DNA from: an uncultured beta proteobacterium
Lineage (GTDB): Bacteria; Pseudomonadota; Gammaproteobacteria; Burkholderiales; Burkholderiaceae_C
Length of the DNA stretch: 8,238 bases
Direction of reading: 5' to 3'
Assembly: GCA_903885415.1 (NCBI GenBank)
Contig: CAISIP010000649.1
Location: 1-8,238 of the forward strand
The notes below the pieces were generated by a model. It ran no database searches and was not told the origin of the DNA. It was given only the letters and a program-made list of their open reading frames with translations. Below, in pieces: positions 7,195-8,238 of this stretch (the first letter of the stretch is position 1; each line of letters opens with the position of its first letter). Position numbers and translations under genes: made by a program.

Positions 7195-7898
7195 CAGCAC
7201 GTCAGGGGCGCCTGCACAGGCTATCCGATGATGTCATATATTACATTAAGATAGCAATATACATCATTGTTTTAATTTGTTATTTTCCTGCAAATTCAGG
7301 TTCTTTCGAAGACTTTTTTGCCGCCATCCGGGCAGACGATCCGGTCACGGTGTCGCGCCTGCTGCGGCTCGGGTTTGACCCCAATACGCGCGACGCCGCC
7401 GGACAGCACCCGCTGCATCTGGCGGTGCGCGAGAAGTCCGTCCGGAGCGCTGCGGTCCTGATTGCCTGGAAGCCGACCGACGTGGAGCCGCGCACCGTAT
7501 CCGATGAGAGTCCGCTGATGCTGGCGGCCTTGCAGGGAATGCGCGACACCGCCGCAAGGCTGATCGACCGGGGGGCCGACGTCAACAAGCCGGGCTGGAC
7601 GCCGCTGCACTATGCCGCCACCAACGGCCATGTGGCGCTGATCAGGCTGCTGCTGGAGCACCATGCTTACATCGACGCCGCGTCGCCGAACGCCAGCACG
7701 CCCTTGATGATGGCGGCTTTTTACGGTTCTCCCGCGGCGGTCAAGCTGCTGCTTGAGTGCGGCGCCGATCCGACGCTGCAAAACGACCAGGGCCTCAGCG
7801 CGCTGGATTTCGCCAACCGCAACAGCCGGGTCGACGCGGTGGCGTTAATTGCTGCCTTCGTGCGGGATGGCAAGCCCGCGCCTGGCTGCTTGGGATGA
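7191..7898 (+). CDS. Exported or membrane-anchored ankyrin-repeat protein
   Basis: The product has 235 residues. Residues 1-20 are a long polar, basic n-region; 21-32 form a hydrophobic core (Ile/Val/Leu/Tyr), followed by PANS at 33-36, which fits an Ala-x-Ser signal peptidase site, though a membrane anchor is also possible. Residues 38-225 hold five to six ankyrin repeats, with landmarks PLHLA (74-78), PLMLAA (108-113), TPLHYAATNGH (137-147), TPLMMAA (170-176) and a degenerate LSALDFA repeat. The finger at VNKPGWTPLH (131-140) is about three residues shorter than consensus. Ankyrin repeats bind proteins, so a periplasmic partner is likely but unknown. The start overlaps the tatD stop (ATGA), making it the last gene of the operon. 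Codons 16-38 are strikingly AT-rich, with three ATA codons and a TTA, unlike neighbouring genes. No enzymatic motif was seen. Confidence 0.87.
   Translation: MTARQGRLHRLSDDVIYYIKIAIYIIVLICYFPANSGSFEDFFAAIRADDPVTVSRLLRLGFDPNTRDAAGQHPLHLAVREKSVRSAAVLIAWKPTDVEPRTVSDESPLMLAALQGMRDTAARLIDRGADVNKPGWTPLHYAATNGHVALIRLLLEHHAYIDAASPNASTPLMMAAFYGSPAAVKLLLECGADPTLQNDQGLSALDFANRNSRVDAVALIAAFVRDGKPAPGCLG
7231..7300 (+). other. AT-rich, rare-codon island within the ankyrin gene signal sequence
   Basis: By direct count 17 of 70 bases are G or C (24%), inside an otherwise strongly GC-rich coding region. In frame it encodes most of the signal/anchor segment and uses ATA three times and TTA once, codons expected to be rare in such a genome. 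It could slow translation for membrane targeting, contain a promoter, bind a nucleoid protein, or mark a recent join; none can be chosen from sequence alone. Confidence 0.6.
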
Positions 7899-8008
7899 CG
7901 GTCTTCGCACAGTGATCTCGGTTTGGTTTAACTTTATACGATGTATATTATGTTAAGTTCAGTAGCCGATGCGTGTGTCGGAGTCGCCGCAACCATTACG
8001 AAGACCGT
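7898..8008. repeat. 10-bp perfect inverted repeat with 91-nt spacing
   Basis: ACGGTCTTCG at 7898-7907 and CGAAGACCGT at 7999-8008 are exact reverse complements and nearly bracket the convergent intergenic region; the left arm begins at the last base of the ankyrin stop codon. No flanking target-site duplication is visible. It could be a small element remnant or a long-range dyad, or chance. Confidence 0.35.
7928..7956. promoter_or_regulatory. AT-rich imperfect palindrome, possible operator or promoter region
   Basis: Arms TTAACTTTATA and TATTATGTTAA pair at 9 of 11 positions around the 7-nt centre CGATGTA. On the plus strand TTGGTT (7923-7928) and TATTAT (7946-7951) lie 17 nt apart, resembling a sigma70 promoter, but it would read toward the 3' end of a minus-strand gene. 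The stem is too AT-rich for a typical intrinsic terminator. Function unknown. Confidence 0.35.
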
Positions 8009-8016
8009 GTCGCCGC

Positions 8017-8238
8017 TCACCGGACCCTAAAGCTCAGCGTCGCCGCGCTGGGGTCAGCGAATGGCGCGCCCAGTGCGACCTCGCCGCTGCCGTGCAGCAA
8101 GCATTCCTCGCGGCGCAGCGGCAGATCGGCCGAAGACCCTGCATAACGCACCCAGCAGCCGTAGCTGCTCAGGTCAACCAGCACCATGCTGCCGTTGCGC
8201 CAGTCAATGCGCGCATGCGCGCGCGAAACGCGGGGATC
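8017..8238 (-). CDS. FHA-domain protein, C-terminal end (5' part outside window)
   Basis: The minus-strand frame is open from the window edge to a TGA at 8017-8019, giving 73 codons. It reads as the second half of a forkhead-associated domain, a fold that typically recognises phosphothreonine peptides. SRAHARI contains the conserved Ser-Arg-x-His (codons at 8215-8226), followed by a hydrophobic strand, LVDLSSYGCWV and LRREECLLHGSGEVALG. The usual Asn of the SSNG turn is Tyr here (8161-8163). The ending, with LRREE and HGSGEVALG, resembles FHA tails of betaproteobacterial class III adenylate/guanylate cyclases, so the missing N-terminal part may be a cyclase domain; this is from memory of the family and unproven. 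The gene is convergent with the ankyrin gene. Confidence 0.78.
   Translation of the reverse strand, partial: DPRVSRAHARIDWRNGSMVLVDLSSYGCWVRYAGSSADLPLRREECLLHGSGEVALGAPFADPSAATLSFRVR

Noticed and set aside
7928..7956. Palindrome as a rho-independent terminator
   Set aside because: The stem is almost all A/T with two mismatches and is not followed by a clear T-run, so it would be a weak terminator.
7966..7982. Hairpin formed by CCGA and TCGG
   Set aside because: Only a four-base stem with an eight-base loop and no T-run; too weak to call.

Overview
The window reads as GC-rich chromosomal DNA from a betaproteobacterium of the order Burkholderiales, most likely an Oxalobacteraceae-like genus such as Massilia, Duganella or Janthinobacterium. 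This placement is inferred from gene order and protein style (ygfZ divergent from mltG-tmk-holB-tatD, and a cysteine-paired Fn3/YHYH secreted protein). No rRNA gene or other decisive marker is present.

Left part (1-2795, + strand). The 3' part of a large secreted protein is present: two visible fibronectin type III repeats followed by a complete YHYH domain. After 32 nt comes a HupE/UreJ-type membrane protein with a signal peptide, a periplasmic EF-hand-like calcium loop and a histidine-bearing membrane domain. The two probably form one transcription unit. Its function is not established and it is the least understood part of the window.

Middle (2821-7898). ygfZ, a folate-dependent Fe-S cluster maintenance factor, lies on the minus strand. 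It is divergent, with only 31 nt between start codons, from a tightly packed five-gene plus-strand operon. The operon order is mltG (septal/terminal peptidoglycan lytic transglycosylase), tmk (dTMP kinase), holB (DNA polymerase III delta prime), tatD (metal-dependent DNase) and an exported ankyrin-repeat protein. Junctions are a 10-nt gap, a 4-nt ATGA overlap, a 28-nt overlap and a second ATGA overlap, so translational coupling is likely throughout. The operon combines cell-wall, nucleotide, replication and DNA-processing functions. Compared with the Pseudomonas version of this cluster, pilZ is missing between holB and tatD.

Right end (7899-8238). A 118-nt convergent intergenic region holds an AT-rich imperfect palindrome and a spaced 10-bp inverted repeat. 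It is followed by the C-terminal 73 codons of a minus-strand FHA-domain protein that runs off the window, possibly the tail of a class III adenylate/guanylate cyclase-FHA fusion.

Most genes are ordinary housekeeping genes. No defence system, CRISPR array, complete mobile element, tRNA or rRNA was seen. The most interesting points are the YHYH/EF-hand HupE pair, the strongly AT-rich signal-sequence island in the ankyrin gene, the pilZ-less holB/tatD overlap and the palindrome-bearing right intergenic region.
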